16,621 nt of DNA from a bacterium (GTDB lineage Bacteria; UBA9089; CG2-30-40-21; SBAY01), in the NCBI GenBank assembly GCA_040757115.1, contig JBFLYA010000059.1, positions 2,539 through 19,159 on the forward strand, in the 5' to 3' direction. Shown here in pieces: positions 1 to 5,936 of the stretch. The notes under the pieces are model-generated. The model was not told where the DNA came from and did not search any database. It saw only the letters and a program-made list of their open reading frames with translations. A program made the translations under genes and the position numbers. Numbering within the stretch: position 1 is the first letter of the stretch; each line of letters starts with the position of its first letter.

Positions 1-6
1 GAAGGA

Positions 7-204
7 ATGAAGAAGAAGTTAATCAAGTCTGGGGGAGTGATTTTAATACTTTTAATTCTACTGGAAGGATGTTTCTATGACCAGTGTTCAGAAGGTGGTT
101 CTGAAAGAGAAAAGGAGATAAAGATTACTGAATTTACAATACCTTGGGCAATAAAGAAAATGAGATTAGTTGGTGTGACCCCTATAATAATAAAAAAGTT
201 TTAG
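7..204 (+). pseudogene. N-terminal part of a frameshifted beta-propeller lipoprotein
   Basis: This 65-codon frame begins with a lipoprotein signal peptide: positively charged MKKKLIKSGG, then a hydrophobic stretch, then LLEGC, an acceptable lipobox with Cys22 as the lipidated residue. After roughly residue 47 (FTIPW) the frame turns into unrelated sequence and stops at 204. The frame starting at 144 continues sensibly (GNKENEISW) into a beta-propeller. The switch lies at the GGG run at 146-148; one extra G there would fuse both frames into one protein of about 371 residues. The product would be an outer-surface or periplasmic lipoprotein. The start has GAAGGA directly against the ATG at the window edge, so an upstream or internal GTG start is possible. 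A sequencing or assembly error in the G run is as likely as a true mutation. Confidence 0.6.
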
Positions 205-1121
205 ATTATCCTCCAACTTTTAGAATTTGGTTTGATATTAATAACAATTTATATATTTCTGACATTTTTCAAGATAAAATAAAGGTATTTGATAAAAAAG
301 GTAGATATATTAAGTATATAAATATCAAAGTAGATCATAAGCTGTATTTAGGGAGCATTATTGGCCAAGATGACTACAGAAATTTATATTTTCTACATCA
401 CGATAATATTGTTCATAAGTTAGATAAAGAAGGAATTTATGTTAGGAGCTATGATATGAATAAATATGATGAGCGAGTTCGAATAAACCAAATAAGTATA
501 GATCGAGAAGGGAACATCTATTTGTGGGGTGAACGTAGTAAAATTCCAAATGGTGTATATAGTGACAAAGAGAAATTGCAGCAGTGGATATTTTATAGAA
601 GAGGTAGAATAGAACGCGAATATTTTATTCAAAAATTTGATAAAGATGGAAGGAAAATATTAAAGTGGAAAATAGGTGATGGACTTCCTTTCTCTTACTC
701 AGTAATATTCGATAGAATGGGTAAAGCTTATATTTATGACAAGAAAAAATGTAGGGTGCATATCTATAATCCAGACGGAAATTTAATTAAGAAATTTCAA
801 CTGAAGAAAAATAATATACTTAATTCTATTGAATTAATGAGGATTAATTCAGAGGGCATGTTATGTATAGGGATAAGAGGGGTTAAAACTAAAAGATATA
901 TAATATCACCGGATAAAATATTCGCAAATTTTAAAAAAATTGATAGTGATAGGGTAGTAGTATTAAATCTTGATATAGGCTATAACTTAGTTAAGCTACC
1001 ACCGATTTGGGTGGAAGTGGATAACAATTTTAATATGTACTGTTATGGGAATGAAGTATATTTAAAGGCTCCGAAAGGAACGTTTATGCTGAAAAAAATT
1101 GAATATCCTCTAAGGAAGTAA
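144..1121 (+). CDS. Six-bladed beta-propeller (NHL-like) protein, body of the frameshifted lipoprotein
   Basis: The 325-residue frame shows repeated beta-propeller blades of the type FDINNNLYISD..KIKVFDKKGRYIKYI, ISIDREGNIYLWG...FIQKFDKDGRKILKW and FDRMGKAYIYD...VHIYNPDGNLIKKF. This is the NHL/6-bladed-propeller pattern: a strand with G-x-x-Y, a short acidic turn, then a strand ending before a new D-x-x-G-N. Such domains mediate protein or ligand binding and are common in secreted lipoproteins of uncultured anaerobes; no catalytic motif is visible. The nominal TTG start at 144 is only the point where the frame opens; the true N-terminus is probably the signal peptide encoded at 7-147. Base composition is very AT-rich and lysine/isoleucine-rich compared with the genes to the right. 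The ligand and role are unknown. Confidence 0.65.
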   Translation: MGNKENEISWCDPYNNKKVLDYPPTFRIWFDINNNLYISDIFQDKIKVFDKKGRYIKYINIKVDHKLYLGSIIGQDDYRNLYFLHHDNIVHKLDKEGIYVRSYDMNKYDERVRINQISIDREGNIYLWGERSKIPNGVYSDKEKLQQWIFYRRGRIEREYFIQKFDKDGRKILKWKIGDGLPFSYSVIFDRMGKAYIYDKKKCRVHIYNPDGNLIKKFQLKKNNILNSIELMRINSEGMLCIGIRGVKTKRYIISPDKIFANFKKIDSDRVVVLNLDIGYNLVKLPPIWVEVDNNFNMYCYGNEVYLKAPKGTFMLKKIEYPLRK

Positions 1122-1461
1122 GCGATATCCAGAACTCATCCCTCTGGTAACTGCTGATGTAGAATACTATCGAAGGGTAATTCCTTCATTTGCCAGATGG
1201 GCAGGGATAGACACAATCCGAGGGAATGGTGTCATTGCTCTGGGTAACATTGCTGACCCTGCGGCTATCTCTGCACTTGAGGAGGCAATCCACCATCCCA
1301 AGCCACAAATGAGAGCCTATTCTGCTTGGGCATTAGGCAGAATAGGAACAAAAAGGGCAAAAGATATACTCAAAAGAGCATTATCAAAGGAAGAGAACCC
1401 GAAGGTTGTCAAGGAGATAAAAGATGCTATTGTAGTAAAAGGGACACCCCTCATAATTTAA
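1120..1461 (+). pseudogene. queG: 3' fragment of epoxyqueuosine reductase gene
   Basis: Frame +1 reads from just after the propeller stop to a TAA at 1459-1461: YPELIPLVTADVEYYRR..., then GNGVIALGNIADPAAISALEEAI and MRAYSAWALGRIG. This matches the C-terminal HEAT-like repeats of QueG, the cobalamin and 4Fe-4S enzyme that reduces epoxyqueuosine to queuosine in tRNA; the family signature there is R-N-x-x-x-ALGN-x-x-DP followed by RxxAAWALGRI. About two thirds of the gene, including the corrinoid-binding and 4Fe-4S domains, is absent, and no usable start precedes the fragment. It begins within a few bases of the propeller stop, so the two are joined by a rearrangement or a misassembly. Family assignment is confident; function is absent here. 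Confidence 0.7.
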
Positions 1462-1680
1462 GGATAATCGTGTGTGGTGGCAAGATTTGCTTCTGCCTGT
1501 GGTTCTATTATTACCTTGCCAGTATGGTATAGCCAAAGTGGTGAGAAAAAAAGTTTGGGGGCTCCACGATATCTTTGCCCGAGCAAGCTACCAAAAGAGC
1601 CGATAGTCTGTCCTATTGTCTGAAAGATAGGGAATCCCAAATCCAGGTCGGCTCTGAAGATTTAGTAAGTATATCTATGG
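1462..1680. other. Noncoding stretch between the queG remnant and lysR
   Basis: I see no credible gene here. A minus-strand frame at 1458-1640 has no recognisable family motif and no good ribosome binding site. No U-run terminator for lysR is evident. The patch around 1555-1640 is richer in GC than its surroundings and may be a remnant of something else. Confidence 0.4.
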
Positions 1681-2562
1681 TTATGAAGGAGAGGATAATA
1701 AACTCAAAAATGCTTTGACTACATTGGTAAAATATTTGTCTTTGCAATAAATAAAGTAAAAATTACGCTTAAGGTTAACCTCGGATAAAGAAAGTGATTT
1801 AAGTATGCCTGCATTTATTTCCCTTAAAATAGCATATTTGGATATGATTGAGATGCCTAATCCTGCTTCTACTGCCTTTTTGGTTGCCTCTGTATTTCCA
1901 AATTCAATTGTTTTCTTCAAAATAACACCTATCTGTTTTAGTCGCTCTTCTACAATCGTCCTTGTTCCAGAACCCTCTCTTGATAGGATAAATGGTTGGT
2001 TGATCAACTCATTGGGCTCAATAAATTCTCTACCTGCCCATTTATGCTGAGGTGGGATAATTACTACTAACTCATCGGTCAAGAATTGGTTTATAGTCAA
2101 CCTCTCATCATTTACTGGTGCTCCAATAAATCCTATATCAAGCATATTAGCCAAAACCTTTTCTACTATCTCCTGGCTCAAAAAAATATCTAATGCTATC
2201 TCAATATCAGGATATTTATGCCTGAATTTTCCTAAAATCTCAGGTAAAATATAGGTACCAATGGTAACACTGGCACCCATAGTTAGTTTTCCACCCCTTA
2301 TTTCTTTTAATTCATCAATCTTTATCTTTGCTTCATTTACTAAATTAAACATATCTTTGGTGGTTGCGAATAAAATTTCTCCTGCCTGGGTAAGCATAAC
2401 CTTCTTGCCGAGCCGATCAAATAGTCTAATTCCATAATATTCCTCCAATTCTTTAATATGCTTACTAATCCCAGGCTGGGTCAAATATAATTCTGAAGCT
2501 GCTCTTGTAAAGCTCTGTAATTTAGCCACATTATGAAAAACTCTTAGTTGATTTAGGTTCAT
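1681..2562 (-). CDS. LysR-family transcriptional regulator
   Basis: A 293-residue LysR-type regulator. The N-terminal winged helix (about residues 1-65) carries the classical MNLNQLRVFHNVAKLQSFTRAA, LTQPGISKHIKELEEYYG and LFDRLGKKVMLTQAG segments. A linker helix and a periplasmic-binding-protein-like effector domain (about 90-293) follow, with SREGSGTR and GLGISIISKYA typical of CysB/CbbR-like members. The frame opens further upstream at 2586, but ATG at 2562 is preferred because AAAGGTG lies 8 bases before it and it matches the family N-terminus. It is divergent from the C_GCAxxG_C_C gene across a short region where the two promoters overlap. It probably represses itself and controls that gene. 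The effector is unknown. Confidence 0.9.
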   Translation of the reverse strand: MNLNQLRVFHNVAKLQSFTRAASELYLTQPGISKHIKELEEYYGIRLFDRLGKKVMLTQAGEILFATTKDMFNLVNEAKIKIDELKEIRGGKLTMGASVTIGTYILPEILGKFRHKYPDIEIALDIFLSQEIVEKVLANMLDIGFIGAPVNDERLTINQFLTDELVVIIPPQHKWAGREFIEPNELINQPFILSREGSGTRTIVEERLKQIGVILKKTIEFGNTEATKKAVEAGLGISIISKYAILREINAGILKSLSLSEVNLKRNFYFIYCKDKYFTNVVKAFLSLLSSPS

Positions 2563-2605
2563 TCTATTATCACCTTTAGTTATCATTATTATAAAAACAA
2601 TTTAT

Positions 2606-2639
2606 TTGAATTATATCATACTTTGTGCTACAATTTCAA
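2606..2639. promoter_or_regulatory. Interlocked divergent promoters of lysR and the C_GCAxxG_C_C gene
   Basis: On + : TTGAAT (2606-2611), 17-bp spacer, TACAAT (2629-2634), reading towards 2674. On - : TTGAAA (complement of 2634-2639), 18-bp spacer, TATAAT (complement of 2610-2615), reading towards lysR. The -10 of each touches or overlaps the -35 of the other, so both cannot be occupied at once. A small dyad ATAAA-N5-TTTAT at 2591-2605 is a plausible LysR-type T-N11-A site downstream of the lysR start point. This is the usual layout for an autoregulated LysR gene with a divergent target. Confidence 0.6.
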
Positions 2640-2673
2640 ATAAAAAATTAAGGAGGGGAGGAGGTGATAAAAA

Positions 2674-3108
2674 GTGGTAAAAGAAGAAGTAGAACAGAGG
2701 GCGTTTGATTATTTTGAAGGAGGATTTCACTGTGCCGAAGCAATTTCAAAGACAATAACCGAGTTCTTTACAAAAGAGGTAAGCAGTGAAATACCAAAAG
2801 TTGCCTCAGGTTTTGGTGGAGGAATTGGTAAGACCAAAGAGGATGTCTGTGGAGCATTAACCGGAGGAGTAATCGCTTTGGGATGCATACTTGGAAGAAT
2901 GGAGCCGGGTAGGGATATAAAGGATGTCTGTGAGTTGGCATCAGAGTTTAGAAGACACTTCTTAGATAAATTTGGCTCTACCAATTGCCAAACCATACTG
3001 AAAGGATTCGGTGAACAAGAAAATATGCAGAAGTGTAAAAGGTTAACCGCCACGGCAGCAGGGATTCTCTCAGAAATATTGGCAGAAAGAGGGATAATAA
3101 AAGGGTGA
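2674..3108 (+). CDS. C_GCAxxG_C_C family protein (putative redox/metal-binding)
   Basis: A 144-residue protein with the spaced cysteine pattern of the C_GCAxxG_C_C family: Cys20 in GGFHCAEAI, the GFGGGIG loop at 46-52 followed by DVCGALTGGVIALGC (Cys59, Cys71), Cys86, Cys105 in FGSTNCQTI, and Cys121. The family is widespread in anaerobes, is of unproven function, and is thought to bind a metal or act in redox reactions because of its invariant cysteines. The length fits the family. It starts with GTG at 2674, preceded by an excellent GGAGGTGAT with a 5-base spacer. It is transcribed from the divergent promoter shared with lysR and is probably the regulator's target. No signal peptide, so cytoplasmic. 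Confidence 0.85.
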   Translation: MVKEEVEQRAFDYFEGGFHCAEAISKTITEFFTKEVSSEIPKVASGFGGGIGKTKEDVCGALTGGVIALGCILGRMEPGRDIKDVCELASEFRRHFLDKFGSTNCQTILKGFGEQENMQKCKRLTATAAGILSEILAERGIIKG

Positions 3109-3117
3109 GCTTCTTAA

Positions 3118-3358
3118 AACTGGGTAAGAGCATTATTTTTGATTATTCTCCTTATCTCTTCAAGTCTCTTTGGAAATATAGCCCAATTGTGTTATGAGGA
3201 TTCAATTGCTTTGACTATCAGCACCATGGCTAAGAATAATGCTATTGCTCTTGCCTTAGCCACATCAGCCTTTGGTGCAGAAAACAGCATTAGCCATTGC
3301 TATTGTCGGCCCATTGGTTCAACTTCCTATTATGCTATTTAAGGCTAAGGGATGTTAA
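3118..3358 (+). pseudogene. Frameshifted 3' remnant of a bile acid:sodium symporter/ACR3-like permease
   Basis: From 3118 the frame encodes a hydrophobic segment (LFLIILLISSSLFGN), then SIALTISTMAKNNAIALALA and SAFGAE. Near 3288-3292 the frame changes by +1 and continues as ALAIAIVGPLVQLPIMLF, ending at TAA 3356-3358. This resembles the last helices of BASS/ACR3-superfamily transporters, where the segment after 'KNNAIALALA' is a discontinuous transport helix and 'VGPLVQLPIML' is the last helix. Only about 80 codons remain of a protein normally above 300, and they are frameshifted, so it is dead. It lies just upstream of the arsenic genes, so it may be the remains of their efflux pump; the exact substrate class is inference. 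Confidence 0.5.
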
Positions 3359-3496
3359 GAAGATTCATCACTAATGATGTTACTATAAAAGAAAACTGTA
3401 AAAAGGTGAAGAGCTGGATGGGGTTTTAGCATTGGCGGGTGAATGAGACCGTTCAGGACTTAAGACTGAAATAAATGCATTTTTAACAAAAAGATC
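3359..3496. other. Noncoding DNA upstream of the first arsR promoter
   Basis: Only very short open frames are present, none with family motifs. A frame starting at 3352 inside the permease stop gives 25 codons ending at 3429 and is not convincing. The segment may be further debris of the decayed permease operon. Confidence 0.35.
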
Positions 3497-3525
3497 TTGA
3501 CAAATGGTTTTTATTTGTGTATAAT
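3497..3525 (+). promoter_or_regulatory. Consensus sigma-70 promoter of the first arsR
   Basis: TTGACA at 3497-3502, a 17-bp spacer and TATAAT at 3520-3525, both hexamers perfect. An imperfect dyad (AAGTGTAT...ATACTT, about 3528-3547) lies just downstream of the -10, where an ArsR repressor would block transcription. A promoter this strong needs repression, which fits autoregulation by the ArsR it precedes. Confidence 0.8.
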
Positions 3526-3570
3526 ATAAGTGTATGCTAAAATACTTTAATAAATTATGGAGAATGTGTT

Positions 3571-3870
3571 ATGAAAGAATCAGCAGAACTATTTAAACTT
3601 TTATCGGTGGATAAAAGAATAGAAATAATTGAGTGCCTTAAAAAAAATGATATGAATGTAAATGCGTTAGCTGAGAATTTAGGAATAACCCAGTCGGCGG
3701 TCTCTCAACACTTAAGGGTTTTGAAAGCAGCCGGGTTTGTAAAAGATGAGCGAAAGGGTTACTGGATTTATTACACCTTAAATCGTAATGTATTAGAAAA
3801 CTGCCGACAGAGATTGAATAGAATATGTACCTGTGGTTGTTTAGAGAGAGTAAAACATAATAAAGTGTAA
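3571..3870 (+). CDS. ArsR/SmtB-family repressor with a C-terminal CTCGC motif
   Basis: A 99-residue winged-helix repressor. Helices of the ArsR fold are clear: FKLLSVDKRIEIIECL, then the recognition region LGITQSAVSQHLRVLKAAG (about 37-55), and the wing KGYWIYYTL. The usual ELCVCDL metal site of ArsR is absent (here DMNVNAL at 27-33). Cysteines are instead at 22, 78 and in CTCGC (86-90) at the end, so the inducer is probably bound by the C-terminal helix, as in some alternative ArsR sensors. ATG at 3571 has GGAG 8-11 bases upstream. It follows a perfect promoter and precedes the 58-aa cysteine-rich gene, probably co-transcribed. Whether it senses As(III) or another thiophilic ion cannot be told. 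Confidence 0.85.
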   Translation: MKESAELFKLLSVDKRIEIIECLKKNDMNVNALAENLGITQSAVSQHLRVLKAAGFVKDERKGYWIYYTLNRNVLENCRQRLNRICTCGCLERVKHNKV

Positions 3871-3948
3871 AAAATAAGGAAGGTTTATATTTTTTTCCTA
3901 AATATATAAGTAAATGAGCATAAACTAATAAAAAGGAGGTGATTAAAA

Positions 3949-4125
3949 ATGTGTGGTGAAAGCGACATCAAGTGCGAAGTAAAGGTAATTGAACTTAAAG
4001 ATGGCTATCAAGTTCAAATTACCGGCGCCAGGGTAAAAGATGCACTTAAGCCAGAGAATCTGAAGAAGTGCATAAAAGCTTGTTGCTGTGGCGAAGCACC
4101 ATTTAAAGACATCTGTTGTCGTTAG
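3949..4125 (+). CDS. 58-aa cysteine-rich small protein in the arsenic cluster
   Basis: A short gene with an exemplary ribosome binding site: AAAGGAGGTGAT, then 6 bases to the ATG. It encodes 58 residues with eight cysteines: Cys2, Cys9, Cys41, a Cys45-46-47 triplet and Cys56-57, the last four residues being ICCR. The middle (VKVIELKDGYQVQITGARVKDAL) looks like two beta strands and a turn, and the C-terminal third is a cysteine-dense helix. I do not recognise the family. The cysteine clusters suggest binding of As(III) or another soft metal, i.e. a sequestering peptide or chaperone. It sits between two ArsR genes, 78 bases after the first and before a strong hairpin, so it should be induced with the first repressor. 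Function is inference; the reading frame is strongly supported. Confidence 0.75.
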   Translation: MCGESDIKCEVKVIELKDGYQVQITGARVKDALKPENLKKCIKACCCGEAPFKDICCR

Positions 4126-4135
4126 GTGGTTAAAT

Positions 4136-4170
4136 TCTGGGCGGTCTTAAGAGATTTGAGGCCGCCCAGA
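4136..4170 (+). terminator. Strong hairpin after the cysteine-rich gene
   Basis: TCTGGGCGG (4136-4144) pairs with CCGCCCAGA (4162-4170), and the stem continues inward TCTTAA/TTGAGG with two G-U pairs, giving 15 bp around a 5-base loop (4151-4155). The following TGAATTAAATTT is U-containing but not a clean U-run, so it is either a moderate intrinsic terminator or an mRNA-stabilising 3' end. It separates the first arsR unit from the second promoter. Confidence 0.65.
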
Positions 4171-4203
4171 TGAATTAAATTTAGGGGGGAATCAAAAAAA
4201 ACC

Positions 4204-4261
4204 TTGACAAGATAAAATTTTTGTGTTAGAATATAGACAATTGTAAATATGTATAAATATT
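4204..4261 (+). promoter_or_regulatory. Promoter and candidate operator of the second arsR operon
   Basis: TTGACA at 4204-4209, 17-bp spacer, TAGAAT at 4227-4232 (one mismatch to consensus). Downstream, the AT-rich dyad AATAT-N6-ATATT at 4246-4261 lies between the start point and the GGAGG of the gene at 4273; ArsR-family operators are typically such AT-rich inverted repeats. Confidence 0.7.
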
Positions 4262-4272
4262 GGAGGGCTTAA

Positions 4273-4593
4273 ATGGGAAAATGTGAGAATTTTTTCAAGG
4301 CATTATCGGATGAGACAAGAGTCCACATCTTAAAGATGCTGGAAGAAAAAGAAATGTGTGTCTCTGATATAGGGGAGGCTTTTGAGGTATCCCAGCCTAC
4401 CATCTCTCATCATCTGGATATTTTAAAGCGAGCAGGACTGGTAAAATCAAAGAGAAAGGGACAGAATATTTACTATTCCTTGAATAAGGATTGGCTGAAG
4501 GAATGCTGTGGCGATTTTCTCTCAATGTTTGAATGCTGTCTGGATTTTTTAAAAAACTATAAAATTGTAAAAAAAGGAGGTGATAAAGAATGA
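4273..4593 (+). CDS. arsR: ArsR-family repressor with alternative cysteine pairs
   Basis: A 106-residue winged-helix repressor: FFKALSDETRVHILKMLEEKEMCVSDI, recognition helix FEVSQPTISHHLDILKRAGLV (about 37-57), and wing KGQNIYYSL. It keeps one cysteine (29) at the position of the classical CVC metal site, and adds Cys4 and C-terminal pairs Cys78-79 and Cys88-89. Three-coordinate As(III) binding by Cys29 with the C-terminal cysteines is plausible. GGAGG (4262-4266) precedes the ATG. The TGA overlaps the next ATG as ATGA, and the ribosome binding site of the next gene lies inside this gene's final codons, so translation is coupled to the AhpD-like gene. It is the likely local regulator of the methylation operon. 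Confidence 0.88.
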   Translation: MGKCENFFKALSDETRVHILKMLEEKEMCVSDIGEAFEVSQPTISHHLDILKRAGLVKSKRKGQNIYYSLNKDWLKECCGDFLSMFECCLDFLKNYKIVKKGGDKE

Positions 4594-4859
4594 GCGGATG
4601 CTGTGTTTCTGAAGAAGAGAGAATAGAGAATCTAATTTCTCTTGCCATAGTCATCGGGGTAGGGTGTAAGCCTTGCACCAAATTTTACATTGATAAGGCG
4701 TTGAAAGAGGGTTGTTCTAAGGAAGACCTAAAGAAGGTTATATCAATAGCCGAGTCTTTGGAGAAGTCTGAATGCCTGCGTAAGGCCGTGAGAGAAGAAA
4801 ATGCAGACAGGATGAAAGAGCCTCTTAAAATAGCAAAAGAGCTATTGGAGGCAAAATAA
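4590..4859 (+). CDS. AhpD/carboxymuconolactone decarboxylase-like CxxC protein
   Basis: An 89-residue protein resembling the core of the AhpD/CMD family: SLAIVIGVGCKPCTKFYIDKAL is the hydrophobic helix followed by the CxxC (Cys26, Cys29) that is the redox dithiol of AhpD-type alkylhydroperoxidases; the second helical part is KEDLKKVISIAESL. Extra cysteines lie at 4-5 (GCC), 42 and 61. The family histidine downstream of CxxC is not evident. Such small CMD proteins often accompany arsenic genes, where they may act as a thiol reductant for arsenicals. The start overlaps the arsR stop (ATGA), with AAAGGAGGTGAT 6 bases upstream. Family assignment is good; the specific role is inference. Confidence 0.75.
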   Translation: MSGCCVSEEERIENLISLAIVIGVGCKPCTKFYIDKALKEGCSKEDLKKVISIAESLEKSECLRKAVREENADRMKEPLKIAKELLEAK

Positions 4860-4875
4860 TATGGAGGTGATAGCG

Positions 4876-5085
4876 ATGAATTGCAAAAGATTTTTGGCGT
4901 TTATTTCCTCTGTTTGTCCAATGTGCAACATTAAAAGGAAATTTCCCCATTCTTCCTTTGCCAGGATGATAAAAAAGGGTGAAAAATTCTGTCCTTGTTG
5001 TAAAGCCTATGAGGAAATCTATAGAAAAATGGGTGATAAAAATGAAGAAGAACAAAATACAAAAGATTGTAGAAGAAGCCTATAG
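4876..5085 (+). CDS. 69-aa CxxC...CxxC small protein upstream of arsM
   Basis: The frame is open from 4861, but that ATG is part of the ribosome binding site GGAGGTGAT (4863-4871), so ATG at 4876 is the better start. The 69-residue product starts MNCKRFLAF and has CPMC at 14-17 and CPCC at 39-42, with Cys3 and a late Cys65. Two CxxC motifs about 22 residues apart suggest a zinc-ribbon or an iron/arsenic-binding site; a helical charged tail follows. I do not recognise the family. It begins 16 bases after the AhpD-like gene, and its last 14 codons overlap the start of arsM in another frame, so the two are translationally coupled. That argues for a job linked to ArsM, e.g. delivering As(III) or reducing equivalents. 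Confidence 0.7.
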   Translation: MNCKRFLAFISSVCPMCNIKRKFPHSSFARMIKKGEKFCPCCKAYEEIYRKMGDKNEEEQNTKDCRRSL

Positions 5086-5884
5086 CAAGATTGCCCAAGG
5101 AAAAGAAGGTTGTGGATGTGGCACTTGTGGGCCAAATACCAAAGAGTTTGCCAAATCCATCGGTTATTCTGAAGAAGAATTGAAGGCTATTCCAGAAGAG
5201 GCTAATTTTGCTTTAAGCTGTGGAAATCCGACGGCATTAGCCAACCTCAAAGAAGGTGAAATTGTCCTTGACCTTGGCTGTGGTGCTGGGTTTGATTGCT
5301 TTCTGGCGGCAAGCAAAGTTGGTGCAAATGGCAAGGTTATCGGTGTGGATATGACACCAGAGATGATTGAGAAAGCAAGAAACAATGCAGAAAAGAACAA
5401 GATTGGTAATGTTGAATTCAGGCTCGGTGAGATAGAAAACTTACCTGTAGCAGGTAATTCAGTTGATGTGGTGATGAGTAATTGTGTCATTAATTTATCG
5501 GCTGATAAACCAAAGGTATTTCAGGAAGTTTATCGGGTTTTAAAGCCTGGCGGCAGGATAGCGATTTCGGACATTGCCCTTTTAAAAGAGCTTCCAAAGA
5601 AAATACAGGAAAGCATTGAGGCTTATGTAGGTTGTGTTGCTGGCGCAATTCTAGTTGATGAATACAAAAGGGTTGTTGAAAAAGCAGGGTTAAAGGATGT
5701 TAAAGTCAACATTAAAGACACAGCCTGTATCGACCTGAACACAAAAGATCCCATAGCAAGGGCAATTTGGGATAATTTGGGAGGGACAGAATCTCTAAAA
5801 AACTATGTTGTCAGTGTTTATGTAGAGGGGAAGAAGAGACACAGGTCTAAAGTTACCTGCACAGGTGGAAATCTTTTGCTTTGA
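5042..5884 (+). CDS. arsM: Arsenite S-adenosylmethionine methyltransferase
   Basis: A 280-residue ArsM. It uses SAM and thiols to convert As(III) to methylated, partly volatile arsenicals in the cytoplasm. Visible signatures: an N-terminal cysteine cluster GCGCGTCG (22-30), LSCGNPTA with Cys60, SAM motif I VLDLGCGAGFD (75-85), VIGVDMTPEMI, SNCVINLSADK (Cys148) and EAYVGCVAGAI (Cys198). Cys60 and Cys198 correspond to two of the arsenic-binding cysteines known in the family; Cys229 may be the third. The open frame reaches back to 4979, but ATG at 5042, behind GGTGAT, fits the family start. The protein's natural end should be near VYVEGKK; the last 15 or so residues (RHRSKVTCTGG...) come from repeat/operator-like DNA and look acquired. 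The stop codon lies inside the next promoter's -35. Confidence 0.93.
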   Translation: MKKNKIQKIVEEAYSKIAQGKEGCGCGTCGPNTKEFAKSIGYSEEELKAIPEEANFALSCGNPTALANLKEGEIVLDLGCGAGFDCFLAASKVGANGKVIGVDMTPEMIEKARNNAEKNKIGNVEFRLGEIENLPVAGNSVDVVMSNCVINLSADKPKVFQEVYRVLKPGGRIAISDIALLKELPKKIQESIEAYVGCVAGAILVDEYKRVVEKAGLKDVKVNIKDTACIDLNTKDPIARAIWDNLGGTESLKNYVVSVYVEGKKRHRSKVTCTGGNLLL

Positions 5885-5909
5885 CAAAATGGTGATTGTC
5901 TGGTATAAT
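5881..5909 (+). promoter_or_regulatory. Consensus promoter of the AbiEii-like toxin-antitoxin pair
   Basis: TTGACA (5881-5886), 17-bp spacer, TATAAT (5904-5909), both perfect. The TGA of arsM (5882-5884) is part of the -35. Just upstream are CAGGT (5842-5846) and the palindrome ACCTGCACAGGT (5855-5866), a candidate operator that also occurs, rearranged, before the ATPase gene. Confidence 0.8.
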
Positions 5910-5936
5910 CTGGTGAGAGAGAGGATGGTGGAATTA

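Noticed and set aside
1458-1640. 60-codon minus-strand frame
   Set aside because: Overlaps the queG remnant, no ribosome binding site, no family resemblance.
5865-5936. Upstream extension of the antitoxin frame
   Set aside because: It spans the perfect promoter at 5881-5909, so it would not be in the transcript.
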